Assembly (NCBI GenBank): GCA_044508675.1
Contig: JBIQHF010000004.1
Coordinates: 62,001 to 126,000 of the forward strand
Length of the DNA: 64,000 bases
DNA from: Raineyella sp044508675
Lineage (GTDB): Bacteria > Actinomycetota > Actinomycetes > Propionibacteriales > Propionibacteriaceae
Direction: 5' to 3'
Of the stretch, positions 1 to 8,494 are shown piece by piece (the stretch's first letter is position 1; each line of letters starts with the position of its first letter). Made by a program: the position numbers and the translations under genes. Under the pieces are notes generated by a model. That model ran no database searches and was not told the origin of the DNA. It saw only the letters and a list, made by a program, of their open reading frames with translations.

Positions 1-711
1 GGTCCACCCCTTCTCGGCCGTGCGGGAGAACGTCCTGATCATCGGTTCGTCGAGATCGACCCAGGTGATCACGTGGCCGTTCCCCGATAGCCTGTCGGTC
101 CCGATGATCCCGGCCAGCCTCGGCCCTGCGGCAGAGAATCCGCACGACTCCAGCAGGCGCCAGTAGTGCGCCACCTGCAGCAGGTCCCCCTCGCGGCTGG
201 TCACCCGCAGCGCCCGGGAATCAGCCGGCAGGGCGTCCAGCACGGACGGCGCGTCCAGCCGGGAGACGGGGAGGGTGAAGGTGTGCTCGCGACCCGACCT
301 GCGCTGCTCCTGCACCAGGTGGGCCTTGATCTCCACCGGGTGGTATCCGGGACGCCCGTCGGCCGCATCCGCCCCCCGCACCCACAGGTCCGCCCGTCCG
401 CTGCGATGGCCAGCCAGGTCGACCGGGACGATGCCGTGGATGATCACGTCGGCCCCGGCCAGCATGGCTTCGCGGCAGGCCTCCTCACGACGGGCCCAGT
501 CCTCGCCTGCCAGTGGGCGGTGGTCGACCACCTGCAGTCCCTGCCGGCGCGCTGCCAGGATCGTCTCGATCACCCGGTCGGCATGGGTGGGGCCGTCGTC
601 GAAGCTCTCCTCGACCGAGGGGTCCACCGGCGGGTCCACCGGCTGCTTGGTCGGGTCGAACAGGTTCTGGGTCTTCACCGCGCAACTGCGGGCGGCGAAG
701 GCATCGAGCAC
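1..711 (-). CDS. RecB-like putative nuclease, partial (C-terminus beyond the left edge)
   Basis: The visible 237 residues are the N-terminal part of a protein that runs off the window. The opening residues MLDAFAARSCAVKTQN, the acidic VDPPVDPSVEESFDDG stretch and a following ADVIIHG...GRADLWVRG segment resemble actinobacterial proteins usually labelled RecB-family or TM0106-like nucleases; this is recognition from memory of the family. Catalytic residues of the nuclease core would lie further in and only partly be visible. I chose the GTG at 709-711 because a GGAGG sits 8 nt upstream; an earlier in-frame GTG (718-720) overlaps that same Shine-Dalgarno. The gene follows menG by about 20 nt on the same strand, so it is probably co-transcribed, though no link to menaquinone is known. 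It could instead be a hypothetical protein with only distant nuclease similarity. Confidence 0.6.
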   Translation of the reverse strand, partial: MLDAFAARSCAVKTQNLFDPTKQPVDPPVDPSVEESFDDGPTHADRVIETILAARRQGLQVVDHRPLAGEDWARREEACREAMLAGADVIIHGIVPVDLAGHRSGRADLWVRGADAADGRPGYHPVEIKAHLVQEQRRSGREHTFTLPVSRLDAPSVLDALPADSRALRVTSREGDLLQVAHYWRLLESCGFSAAGPRLAGIIGTDRLSGNGHVITWVDLDEPMIRTFSRTAEKGWT

Positions 712-730
712 GAATTCCACCTCCGCCGCC

Positions 731-1444
731 TCAGGCCCAGGCGCGGTGGATGGCGACGATGCCGCCGGTCAGGTTCTCCCACTGCACGTGCTGCCACCCG
801 GCCTGCACGAACAGCTCCGCCAGCTGCTCCTGGTCGGGCCAGGCCTGGATCGACTCGGCGAGGTAGACGTACGCCGAGGGGTTGGACGAGACGGCCGTCG
901 CGATCCGCGGCAGCGCCTCCATCAGGTACTCCTTGTAGACCGTGGCGAACGGCTTCCACGTCGGGGTGGAGAACTCGCAGATCACGATCCGGCCCCCGGG
1001 CCGGGTGATCCGGCGCAGCTCGGCCAGGGCGCCGACGGTGTCCTCCATGTTCCGCAGGCCGTACGAGGCGGTGACGGCATCGAAGGAGGCGTCGGCGTAG
1101 GGCAGGGCCAGGGCATCACCGGCGACGAAGTCCAGCCACGGGTAGCGCTGCTTGCCGACCCGGAGCATGCCGAGCGACAGGTCGGTGGGGACCACCGTCG
1201 CCCCCGAGTCGGCGAAGGAATTGCTGGAGGTGCCGGTGCCGGCGGCCAGGTCGAGGATCAGCTGGCCCGGACGCGGCGCCAGGGCCGCCTTGGTCGCCTC
1301 ACGCCACAGCCGCACCTGGCCCAGGGACAGCACGTCGTTGGCGAGGTCGTAGCGGCTGGCGACCCCGTCGAACATCATCGCCACGTCCTGGCGACGTTTC
1401 GCCAGCGTCGCGCGGTAATCGGTCTTCTCGTTCGCTCGGGCCAC
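731..1444 (-). CDS. menG: Demethylmenaquinone methyltransferase MenG
   Basis: Catalyses the last step of menaquinone synthesis, SAM-dependent C-methylation of demethylmenaquinone at the membrane. The 237-residue protein has the UbiE/MenG layout: an N-terminal AMMFDGVASRYDLANDVLS motif, a SAM-binding ILDLAAGTGTSS motif near residues 60-70, DLSLGML, and the family segment SYGLRNMEDTVGALAELRR; the length is typical. No Shine-Dalgarno precedes any candidate start. The GTG at 1444 is chosen because GATGCT, close to a TANNNT -10 box, ends 6 nt upstream, matching the leaderless arrangement seen elsewhere in this window; an in-frame GTG at 1477 would add 11 residues. The RecB-like gene follows on the same strand. 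menF, menJ and a polyprenyl diphosphate synthase nearby support the assignment. Confidence 0.93.
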   Translation of the reverse strand: MARANEKTDYRATLAKRRQDVAMMFDGVASRYDLANDVLSLGQVRLWREATKAALAPRPGQLILDLAAGTGTSSNSFADSGATVVPTDLSLGMLRVGKQRYPWLDFVAGDALALPYADASFDAVTASYGLRNMEDTVGALAELRRITRPGGRIVICEFSTPTWKPFATVYKEYLMEALPRIATAVSSNPSAYVYLAESIQAWPDQEQLAELFVQAGWQHVQWENLTGGIVAIHRAWA

Positions 1445-1546
1445 GGTCCCAGCATCGCACGTACCCCGTACCTGCACCGTGGAGTGCCCACATGGATGCG
1501 AGGGAGCCGTCTGTCCACCATGATGGCGCCGACGAGCCTGCGTCGT

Positions 1547-2656
1547 CTATCTGTCCTGAAGGTCGATCTCCCGGGTGTAGGTGTCGACCCATGCCGCCGG
1601 GATGCGCGGCGGTGGGGGCAGGTGGTGCCGACGTTCCCAGGTGATGGAATCCTGCCAGACGTAGCGCTCCGGCTGGCGGAAGGCCAAGGGCATGCTGCCG
1701 CCAATGGTTTCGTGCAGCATCAGGTCCTGTTCCGCCACGTAGTCCGGGTTCCAGTTGTGGCTCCAGTAGCCGCCGGCGTACTGCCGGTTCCCCCATCGCG
1801 GGGTCGACTGACCGTCGGGCAGCATCTCCCGGATCAGTCGGCGGTCCTCCTCGGAGGACGCCTGCCGCGGGTCGTGGAAGATCGTGTAGAAGATGCCCGG
1901 GCTCACTGCCCAGGCGGCGAGCAGCCGCCCCGGACGCGGCCAGCCCGCACGTGGTGGGTCAGCACTGACGTACCAGGTCAGTTGGGTGGTGGACCACAGG
2001 GTGCCCCGCCACCGGTACTGCAGGTCGGCGATGTTCGCGATCCCGGGCCAGTCCGGATGCACGAGGTCGTCGTAGTGCTTCGGCGGCACCGGATCGGGTC
2101 CGTCGTCGACGCGCACAGCCTTGTCGACGGGGGTCTTGACGGTGGGGATCGGGTCGGTCCAGGGGGCGTCGTCGACCGGGCCGGTCAGCCAGTGGATGCC
2201 GTCCTCGCCCGGCGTGCTGTCGCTGTGGAGGCCCCGGGCGACGAGGTCGCGGGCCCGGGCCAGTCCGGCCCACAGGCCGGCCGCGAGGTCCTCACCATCG
2301 GTGGTTTCGTCCCCGGTGAGGGTGAAGCCGAAGGGTGCCGCGAGCGGCCGGTCGACCGGCCGCAGGACCAGGCGGATGCCGCCGTGCTTGCAGATCCAGG
2401 CGCCGATGATCGCGGCCTCGAAGAGCAGGCCGTCGGCGGCCATCAGCGCCGGGAGGGTGTTCAACACGTCCACGCCGTGGAGCCCGGACCCGGTCAGCCG
2501 GACCCGGACCTGCTCATCGGCCTCTTCGATGCCGGCATACGAATGGACGGCATCGGCGGCCGGCTGTGCCCCGGCACCGGCTGGGGGCGGGGTCACCGGG
2601 GGGGCCGGGTCGGCGAATCGTGCGCCACCCCACCGGGTCACACACGCGGTACACAT
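1547..2656 (-). CDS. Unrecognised 369-residue protein
   Basis: I do not recognise this family. The translation is mostly soluble, without a clear signal peptide or membrane segment. It begins with a Cys pair (MCTAC), followed by a Pro/Ala-rich linker, then a mixed domain containing IIGAWICKHGGIRLVLRPVD and a Trp/Tyr-rich C-terminal part (WGNRQYAGGYWSHNWNPDY, LMLHETIGGSMPLAF, ERYVWQDSITWERRHHLPPP). Codon use matches its neighbours, so it appears native. The start is uncertain: ATG at 2656 has CAGAGT 7 nt upstream, whereas the longer in-frame GTG at 2689 has neither a Shine-Dalgarno nor a -10-like box before it. The gene lies upstream of menG on the same strand with a gap of about 100 nt and is divergent from the old yellow enzyme gene. 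Nothing visible predicts a reaction. Confidence 0.7.
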   Translation of the reverse strand: MCTACVTRWGGARFADPAPPVTPPPAGAGAQPAADAVHSYAGIEEADEQVRVRLTGSGLHGVDVLNTLPALMAADGLLFEAAIIGAWICKHGGIRLVLRPVDRPLAAPFGFTLTGDETTDGEDLAAGLWAGLARARDLVARGLHSDSTPGEDGIHWLTGPVDDAPWTDPIPTVKTPVDKAVRVDDGPDPVPPKHYDDLVHPDWPGIANIADLQYRWRGTLWSTTQLTWYVSADPPRAGWPRPGRLLAAWAVSPGIFYTIFHDPRQASSEEDRRLIREMLPDGQSTPRWGNRQYAGGYWSHNWNPDYVAEQDLMLHETIGGSMPLAFRQPERYVWQDSITWERRHHLPPPPRIPAAWVDTYTREIDLQDR

Positions 2657-2740
2657 CGTCAATACTCTGGACCGCCCTGGGTACTCCACGGGCCGATGGG
2701 GAACTCATGCCCCGAAGCTATCGGGCAATCGCCCACGGGC

Positions 2741-2746
2741 TACTCT
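2741..2746 (+). promoter_or_regulatory. Leaderless promoter -10 box of the old yellow enzyme gene
   Basis: TACTCT fits the actinobacterial TANNNT -10 consensus and ends exactly 6 nt before the ATG at 2753. No Shine-Dalgarno sequence is present, so the transcript probably starts at or next to the A of the ATG. No convincing -35 hexamer is seen at 17-18 nt spacing. Confidence 0.6.
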
Positions 2747-2752
2747 CATCGC

Positions 2753-3862
2753 ATGTCGCACCTGTTCACCCCGATCGCCCTGCGCGGGCTGACCGTACGT
2801 AACCGCGTATTCATGTCGCCGATGTGCATGTATTCGGCGGCCCCGACCGGGCCCGAGGCGGGGTGCCCGACGGACTTCCACCTGCAGCACCTGGCCTCCC
2901 GGGCCAGCGGCGGGGTGGGGCTGGTGCTGGCCGAGTCGACCGCCGTCACCGCCGAGGGTCGAATCTCGCCGTGGGACCTGGGGCTGTGGAACGACGCCCA
3001 GGCCGAGGCGTTCGCGCCGATCAACGACCTGTGCCACCGTCTCGGGGCAGCCACCGGGGTCCAGCTCAACCACGCCGGACGCAAGGCGAGCACCCTGCGA
3101 CCGTGGACCGGGGCCGGCTCCGTCTCGGCCCGCGACGGCGGCTGGGGGACCGTGGCGCCCAGTGCGATCGCGTTCGGCGACGGCTACGCGGCCCCGCGGG
3201 AGATGAGCTCGGCCGACATCGTCAACGTGATCGAGGGCTTCCGCACCGCCGCCCTGCGCGCGGTCCGGGTGGGCTTCGACGCCATCGAGATCCACGGGGC
3301 GCACGGCTACCTGCTGCACCAGTTCTGTTCCCCGGTCTCCAACCGGCGCACCGACGAGTGGGGCGGCGACTTCGAGCGACGCGTACGCCTCCCGCTGGCC
3401 GTGGTCGACGCGGTCCGGTCCGCCGTCGGCGACGCGGTGCCGGTGCTCTACCGGGTCTCGGCCACCGACTGGTACGAGGAGAACGGCATCGACGAGCCGA
3501 GCTGGACCGTGGCCCAGACCCAGCGGTTCGCGGGGCTGCTGCAGGAGCATGGGGTCGATCTGGTCGACGTGTCCACCGGTGGGGTCTCACTGCGGGCCCG
3601 GCCGACCCACCTCGACCCCGGCTACCAGGTGCCCTTCGCCGCGGCGGTCAAGGAGGCGATCGACCTGCCGGTCGCCACCGTGGGGAAGATCGTCGATGCC
3701 GACCAGGCCGAGGCGGTGCTGGCGCAGGGCAAGGCCGACGCGGTGATGGTCGCCCGGGAACTGCTCCGCGACCCGTACGCCCCGCATCGCTGGCAGGCGC
3801 ACCTGGACGGGAACCCGGACCACTTCCCGGTCCAGTACTCCCGCGCCCTCCCGTATCGGTGA
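2753..3862 (+). CDS. Old yellow enzyme family NADPH:flavin oxidoreductase (YqjM-like)
   Basis: FMN-dependent ene-reductase of 369 residues. The N-terminal SPMCMYS motif (Cys25, Tyr27) is the hallmark of the YqjM/thermophilic-like class, in which Cys tunes the flavin and Tyr contacts substrate. Further markers are QLNHAGRKAS near residue 105, the substrate-binding HGAHGYLLHQF, the NRRTDEWGG segment and a C-terminal phosphate-binding TVGKIVDADQAE part with DAVMVARELLRDP. The family reduces activated alkenes such as enones; the physiological substrate is unknown. The ATG at 2753 is preceded by TACTCT at a 6-nt distance and no ribosome-binding site, suggesting a leaderless mRNA. Upstream in-frame sequence stays open for more than 2 kb, but that is a high-GC artefact. 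The gene converges with menF, with only about 21 nt between the two stops. Confidence 0.92.
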   Translation: MSHLFTPIALRGLTVRNRVFMSPMCMYSAAPTGPEAGCPTDFHLQHLASRASGGVGLVLAESTAVTAEGRISPWDLGLWNDAQAEAFAPINDLCHRLGAATGVQLNHAGRKASTLRPWTGAGSVSARDGGWGTVAPSAIAFGDGYAAPREMSSADIVNVIEGFRTAALRAVRVGFDAIEIHGAHGYLLHQFCSPVSNRRTDEWGGDFERRVRLPLAVVDAVRSAVGDAVPVLYRVSATDWYEENGIDEPSWTVAQTQRFAGLLQEHGVDLVDVSTGGVSLRARPTHLDPGYQVPFAAAVKEAIDLPVATVGKIVDADQAEAVLAQGKADAVMVARELLRDPYAPHRWQAHLDGNPDHFPVQYSRALPYR

Positions 3863-3883
3863 GGGCCCGGAACTGCTGAGCGC

Positions 3884-5197
3884 TCAGCCCTCCAGGGCGT
3901 CGCGCATCGGGACGAGCTTGGCGTTCGACTCGGCCAACTCGGTCGCCGGGACCGAGTCGGCGACGATCCCGCAGCCGGCGAACAACTGGACGGAGCGGCC
4001 GTCGGGCAGCAGCCGGCCGCAGCGCAGGGCGATCGCCCACTCGCCGTTGCCCTGGGCGTCGATCCAGCCGACCGGCCCCGAGTAGCGGCCCCGGTCCAGC
4101 TGCTCGATCTCGGCGATGGTCGCCCGGGCCGAGTCGGTCGGCGTACCGCACACCGCGGCGCTGGGGTGCAGGGCCTCCGCCAGGGTCAGTGCCGAGGTCC
4201 CGGGCCGGACGACGGCGTTGACGTCGGTGGCCAGGTGCATGACGTTGGGCAGTTCCAGCACGTACGGCGTCTCAGGCACGTTCATGCTGGTGGAGTGCGG
4301 GGCCAGGGCCCGGGCCACCGACTCGACCGCGTACTGGTGCTCGCCCAGGTTCTTCTCCGACTGGCTCAGCACCTCGGCGATCGCGGTCGAGGAGAAGGTG
4401 TCCTCCAGGCCCTCACCGGTCTGGCCGGCCGGGCGCCGCTTCGGGCCCAGCGCCCCGCGCCAGATCGTCCCGGCGAGCACGCGGGAGGTCACCAGTCCCT
4501 GGTCGACCCGCACCAGCATCTCGGGGGTCGCCCCGACCATGTCATCGACCCAGAAGGTCCAGGTCCGCGGGTAGCGCGGGGCCAGCCGCGACAGCAGCCA
4601 GCGCGGATCCAGCGGCGCGCCGGTGCTGGCGACCACGTCCCGGGCCAGCACCACCTTCTCCAGCCGCCCCTCGGTGATGCGCCGTACGGCTCCGGCCACC
4701 ACTTCTTCCCAGGCCGGCCCGGACAGCGCCCCGTCCGACCAGGACACCTCGCCCGGCCCCTGGGGTGCCGCGGTGCGGGGAGGGAGCACCGGGTCGGGCA
4801 GCGGCTCGCCGACCGGCCCGATCCTGGTCATCCAGTGCCGGCCGCTCCGGCTGCCCAGCACGATCCGGGGCACCACCAGCGCCGACCGGGCGCTCGAGTG
4901 GGAAGGGTCGAAGACGAAGGTGCCGAACGCGAGTGGCCCGACACCCGACGGCAAGGGCTCCACTGCGGAGTCCTGGTCCATCGCGGCCGCGACCGCCTGC
5001 CACCACTGGTTCGCCTCTGCCAGGGAGGACACCTCGCAGCGAGCGACCTCACCGAGCCCGATGATCGCGTCCTCGCGATGGAACCAGGCGCACGCGCCGG
5101 ACGCGGGCAGGCGGTCCCGGAGCGGACCGGGGTCGTCGATCGGGGTGGTGACCGCGCGGAGGTGCGGGACCTGGGGTGACGAGGCGGGCTGCAGCAC
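3884..5197 (-). CDS. menF: Isochorismate synthase
   Basis: Converts chorismate to isochorismate, the committed step of menaquinone head-group synthesis. The 437-residue protein belongs to the chorismate-binding anthranilate synthase I/MenF/EntC family: RVLAGTIWRGA, the active-site NVMHLATDVNAVV region, LHPSAAVCGTPTDSARA and the C-terminal SGPVGWIDAQGNGEWAIALR are all present. The N-terminal domain is poorly conserved, as usual. The start is a GTG at 5197 with TAGAGT six nt upstream and no Shine-Dalgarno, so the mRNA is probably leaderless. A salicylate or siderophore synthase is a formal alternative, but the menaquinone neighbourhood (menG, menJ, nuo) makes MenF much more likely. It is divergent from menJ across about 250 nt. 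Confidence 0.9.
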   Translation of the reverse strand: MLQPASSPQVPHLRAVTTPIDDPGPLRDRLPASGACAWFHREDAIIGLGEVARCEVSSLAEANQWWQAVAAAMDQDSAVEPLPSGVGPLAFGTFVFDPSHSSARSALVVPRIVLGSRSGRHWMTRIGPVGEPLPDPVLPPRTAAPQGPGEVSWSDGALSGPAWEEVVAGAVRRITEGRLEKVVLARDVVASTGAPLDPRWLLSRLAPRYPRTWTFWVDDMVGATPEMLVRVDQGLVTSRVLAGTIWRGALGPKRRPAGQTGEGLEDTFSSTAIAEVLSQSEKNLGEHQYAVESVARALAPHSTSMNVPETPYVLELPNVMHLATDVNAVVRPGTSALTLAEALHPSAAVCGTPTDSARATIAEIEQLDRGRYSGPVGWIDAQGNGEWAIALRCGRLLPDGRSVQLFAGCGIVADSVPATELAESNAKLVPMRDALEG

Positions 5198-5203
5198 CCC
5201 CGC

Positions 5204-5209
5204 ACTCTA
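5204..5209 (-). promoter_or_regulatory. Leaderless promoter -10 box of menF
   Basis: Read on the minus strand the hexamer is TAGAGT, ending 6 nt before the GTG start of menF at 5197. No ribosome-binding site intervenes. Confidence 0.6.
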
Positions 5210-5449
5210 GCCCGCTGCACTTCTCGCCCTGTGCGGATCCTGCGAGGATGGCCGGGGTGGCCACGGACAACCCCGAGTAACAATCCAATAACGCCATGCA
5301 GGTGTTGTTGAAATCGGTCCATCAAATGCTATTCCACTAGGGGAAACGATCTGTCCGTATGGCGACTGAACCCTACGGGGGGTCGTAGACTGCCTAGGTC
5401 AGCGCGGCCCCTGCCTGGGTGCGCGGAGGCTTGAGCAACAGGAGAATGG

Positions 5450-6751
5450 ATGTCCCGCGCGACCGATCCCGCCCTGAGCGCGACGGAGGGAGATTCTGAT
5501 TCCTTCGATGTCATCGTGGTCGGCGCCGGTCCCGGCGGTTCCACTGCTGCGGCCTACTTGGCCGGGCTCGGCCTCGACGTCGCCCTGCTGGAGAAGAACT
5601 CCTTCCCGCGCGACAAGATCTGCGGTGACGGACTGACCCCGCGAGCGGTCAAGGAACTGGTCCGAGTCGGTATCGACACCTCCGAGGAAGCCGGCTGGCA
5701 CCACAACAAGGGCCTGCGGGTGTACGGCGGCAAGGGTCGCCCGTTCACCCTCGACTGGCCCGACCTGGCCGACTTCCCCGCGTACGGCATGGCGCGCCGC
5801 CGCACCGAGCTCGACGAACTGCTGGCCCGCCACGCCCAAAGGCTGGGCGCCCACCTGTACGAGCGGGCCCACGTCACCGAGCCGGTGATCCACCCGGCGT
5901 CGGCCCGGGTCAGCGGGGTCCGGACCAAGGACGGCCGGACCTTCCGGGCCCCCGTCGTGGTCGCCGCCGACGGGAACTCCTCGCGACTCTCCCTGGCCGT
6001 GGGCCGGCACCGCAACGAGAAGCGTCCGATGGGCGTGGCTGTTCGGGCGTACGCAGACTCCCCCCGCCATGACGGGGCCTACATGGAGTCCTGGCTGGAG
6101 CTGTGGGACGGCCGGCCCGGCGCCTCGAGCCTGCTGCCCGGGTACGGCTGGGCGTTCCCGATGGGGGACGGCTCGGTCAACCTCGGGCTGGGCATGCTCA
6201 ACACCTCCCCGGCGTTCGCGAAGACCGACTACAAGCAGATGATGCGCACCTGGCTGCAGAACACCCCGGAGGAGTGGGGGTTCCGGCCCGACAACCTGGA
6301 GGGGCCGATCCAGGGCATGGCCCTGCCGATGGCCTTCAGCCGCAAGCCCCACTACAAGGACGGACTGCTGCTGGTCGGCGACGCCGGCGGCATGGTCAAC
6401 CCGTTCAACGGTGAGGGGATCGACTCGGCGATGCAGGCCGGACGCGTCGCCGCCGGCGTCATCGCCGATGCGAAGTCCCGCGGCTTCGGCACCAGTTCGG
6501 CGGAGCACGCGCTGCGCGGCTACCCACTGTTGATGCAGCAGGAGCTGGGCAAGTACTACCGGTTGGGCATCGTCTTCGCCCGGCTGATCGGCAACCCGAC
6601 CGTGATGCGGCTGGCGGTGCGGTACGGACTGCCCCGCCCGACGCTGATGCGGTTGGTCCACAAACTCCTGGCCGGACTCACCGATCAACACGACGGTGAT
6701 GCCTTCGACCGGGTCATCAACACCCTCGTACGCATCGCCCCCTCGGCGTGA
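5450..6751 (+). CDS. menJ: Menaquinone reductase MenJ / geranylgeranyl reductase family flavoprotein
   Basis: FAD-dependent oxidoreductase that in actinobacteria saturates one isoprene unit of the menaquinone side chain. The 433-residue protein starts with a Rossmann FAD motif, FDVIVVGAGPGGSTAAAYL (about residues 18-36), followed by LLEKNSFPRDKICGDGL with the conserved Cys region, then VVAADGNSSRLS, GYGWAFPMGDGSVNLGLG and the second FAD-binding segment LLVGDAGGMVNPFNGEGI. These are typical of geranylgeranyl reductase-like enzymes. The ATG at 5450 has an AGGAGA Shine-Dalgarno. A TAGACT (5386-5391) is a possible -10 box but its -35 partner is weak. It is followed after about 80 nt by nuoA, so it may be co-transcribed with the whole complex I operon. 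Archaeal-type lipid reduction is the alternative family role but does not suit this organism. Confidence 0.85.
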   Translation: MSRATDPALSATEGDSDSFDVIVVGAGPGGSTAAAYLAGLGLDVALLEKNSFPRDKICGDGLTPRAVKELVRVGIDTSEEAGWHHNKGLRVYGGKGRPFTLDWPDLADFPAYGMARRRTELDELLARHAQRLGAHLYERAHVTEPVIHPASARVSGVRTKDGRTFRAPVVVAADGNSSRLSLAVGRHRNEKRPMGVAVRAYADSPRHDGAYMESWLELWDGRPGASSLLPGYGWAFPMGDGSVNLGLGMLNTSPAFAKTDYKQMMRTWLQNTPEEWGFRPDNLEGPIQGMALPMAFSRKPHYKDGLLLVGDAGGMVNPFNGEGIDSAMQAGRVAAGVIADAKSRGFGTSSAEHALRGYPLLMQQELGKYYRLGIVFARLIGNPTVMRLAVRYGLPRPTLMRLVHKLLAGLTDQHDGDAFDRVINTLVRIAPSA

Positions 6752-6833
6752 GTACGCTCGGGAGCGAGTGCATGAGGGTGGCAGAGAGTCTTGCAAGGAT
6801 GAGCACGGCACAGGAAAGGACCTGGCGATAATC

Positions 6834-7190
6834 ATGTACCTGCCGTTGATCCTGATGTTGGTGATGGGCGCCATCATGGCCGGCGTCGCCATCGCCTCGG
6901 TGGTCGTGGGCCCGAGACGCTACAACCGGGTCAAGTCCGACTCGTACGAGTGCGGCATCAGCCCCACCCCCCAGCCCACTGGTGGCGGCCGCTTCCCGGT
7001 GAAGTACTACATCACCGCCATGCTCTTCATCGTCTTCGACATCGAAGTCGTGTTCCTGTACCCCTGGGCCACCTCCCTCGGGATGGTCGGCATGGGTACC
7101 TTCGCCCTGGTCCAGATGCTCATCTTCATCGGCCTGGTCTTTGTGGCCTACATCTACGAATGGCGCCGCGGGGGTCTGGAGTGGGACTGA
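6834..7190 (+). CDS. nuoA: NADH-quinone oxidoreductase subunit A
   Basis: Small membrane subunit at the junction of the two arms of complex I. The 118 residues show three hydrophobic segments (about 3-25, 60-82, 88-108) and the family motif VKSDSYECGISP followed by FPVKYYITAMLFIVFDIEVVFLYPW, whose acidic residues line the quinone/proton region. The start at ATG 6834 removes a non-conserved in-frame extension that runs back into menJ; a GGAAAGGA lies about 13 nt upstream, slightly far. First gene of the fourteen-gene nuo operon. A GATAAT directly before the ATG is too close to act as its -10 box. Confidence 0.95.
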   Translation: MYLPLILMLVMGAIMAGVAIASVVVGPRRYNRVKSDSYECGISPTPQPTGGGRFPVKYYITAMLFIVFDIEVVFLYPWATSLGMVGMGTFALVQMLIFIGLVFVAYIYEWRRGGLEWD

Positions 7191-7235
7191 CAACGGCCGG
7201 TTCGTTCATCGACAGCGAAAACGTGAGGTGCTGAT

Positions 7236-7790
7236 ATGGGTCTCGAGGAGAAGATCCCGCAAGGGGTCCTGCTCACCACTGCCGAACAGCTGTTCGGGTG
7301 GGCGCGCAAGGCGTCCTTCTGGCCGGCCACCTTCGGCCTGGCCTGCTGCGCCATCGAGATGATGGCTTTCGGCGCGACCCCGCACGACGCGGGCCGCTGG
7401 GGCCAGGAGGTCTTCCGGGCCTCACCGCGCCAGGCGGACCTGATGATCGTGGCGGGACGGGTGAGCCAGAAGTTCGCCCCCGTCGTACGCCAGATCTACG
7501 ACCAGATGGCTGAGCCGAAGCGTGTGCTGTCGATGGGCGTGTGCGCTTCCTCTGGCGGCATGTTCAACAACTACGCGCTGGTCCAGGGCGTCGATCACAT
7601 CGTTCCGGTCGACGTGTACGTGCCGGGCTGTCCACCCCGTCCGGAGATGCTGATCGACGGGATCATGAAGCTGCGCACGATCGTGCAGAACGCCCCGATC
7701 GGCGCCGACGAGCGCGACGCGGCGATCGCCGCCGAGGCACGCGCCCTGGTCGCGACACCCCTGGCCGAGCAGAAGGGTCTGCTGCGATGA
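7236..7790 (+). CDS. nuoB: NADH-quinone oxidoreductase subunit B
   Basis: Peripheral-arm subunit carrying cluster N2, the last [4Fe-4S] centre before the quinone. Ligands are visible as the adjacent pair Cys37-Cys38 in FGLACCAIEMM, a third Cys in MGVCASSGGMF and the fourth in VYVPGCPPRPEML. Length (184) is normal for actinobacteria. A GAGG lies 10 nt before the ATG. A second, shorter NuoB-like protein with the same four Cys is encoded at 34154-34585. Confidence 0.97.
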   Translation: MGLEEKIPQGVLLTTAEQLFGWARKASFWPATFGLACCAIEMMAFGATPHDAGRWGQEVFRASPRQADLMIVAGRVSQKFAPVVRQIYDQMAEPKRVLSMGVCASSGGMFNNYALVQGVDHIVPVDVYVPGCPPRPEMLIDGIMKLRTIVQNAPIGADERDAAIAAEARALVATPLAEQKGLLR

Positions 7791-8494
7791 CCGACACCAA
7801 TATCCCTGCGGTCCCCGGGAGCGAGCCCGGCGACGTGCAGCAGAGCAAGCTCCTCGACGTCCGTACGGGCCTGTTCCACGCCTCCAGCACCGCCGATGTC
7901 TCCGGCTTCAACGACATGACGTGGTACGTCGAGATGCCGCAGTCCAGCAGGCCCCCGTACGGCGGCTGGTACGACGGCTTCGTCGCCCGCTTCCGGGAGG
8001 TCGTCGGTGAGCCGGACCGGGCGATCACCAGCATCGTGGTCGACCGCGGTGAGCTCACCCTGTTCATCGCCCGGGAGTACCTGGCCGAGGTCGCCCGCGT
8101 CCTGCGCGACGACCCCGCACTGCGCTTCGAGACCTGTTCCTCGGTGTCGGGCGTGCACTACCCGACCGCCGCCGGCGCCGAGCTGCACGCGGTCTACCAC
8201 CTGCTGTCGATGACCCACAACCGGCGGATCCGCCTCGAGGTGACCTGCCCCGACGCCGACCCGCACATCCCGTCGGTCGTCGCCACCTACCCGACCGCGG
8301 ACTGGCACGAGCGCGAGACGTACGACTTCTTCGGCATCGTCTTCGACGGGCACCCAGCGCTGACGCGGATCGAGATGCCGGACGACTGGCCGGGCCATCC
8401 CCAGCGCAAGGACTATCCCTTGGGCGGTATCCCGGTCGAGTTCCATGGCACCACGAACTCCCCGGTCCAGGAGCGGAGGGACTACAACTCATGA
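7787..8494 (+). CDS. nuoC: NADH-quinone oxidoreductase subunit C
   Basis: 30-kDa peripheral-arm subunit of 235 residues with the signature WHERETYDFFGIVFDGHP and a C-terminal GHPQRKDYPLGG. It is a separate gene here, not fused to nuoD as in enterobacteria. The start ATG overlaps the nuoB stop in an ATGA arrangement, implying translational coupling; the longer open frame upstream lies inside nuoB and is ignored. Confidence 0.96.
   Translation: MTDTNIPAVPGSEPGDVQQSKLLDVRTGLFHASSTADVSGFNDMTWYVEMPQSSRPPYGGWYDGFVARFREVVGEPDRAITSIVVDRGELTLFIAREYLAEVARVLRDDPALRFETCSSVSGVHYPTAAGAELHAVYHLLSMTHNRRIRLEVTCPDADPHIPSVVATYPTADWHERETYDFFGIVFDGHPALTRIEMPDDWPGHPQRKDYPLGGIPVEFHGTTNSPVQERRDYNS

Noticed and set aside
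275..2752. In-frame extension of the old yellow enzyme gene by more than 800 codons
   Set aside because: Covers menG and the unknown gene antisense; the conserved protein starts at 2753, where a -10 box and ATG fit.
3875..3888. Palindrome GCTGAGCGCTCAGC at the end of menF, similar to the cbiM palindrome core
   Set aside because: It overlaps the menF stop codon between convergent genes, is short, and is far from any promoter; likely coincidence or part of a weak terminator.
6827..6832. GATAAT as -10 box of nuoA
   Set aside because: Only one base separates it from the ATG, so transcription would start inside the gene.
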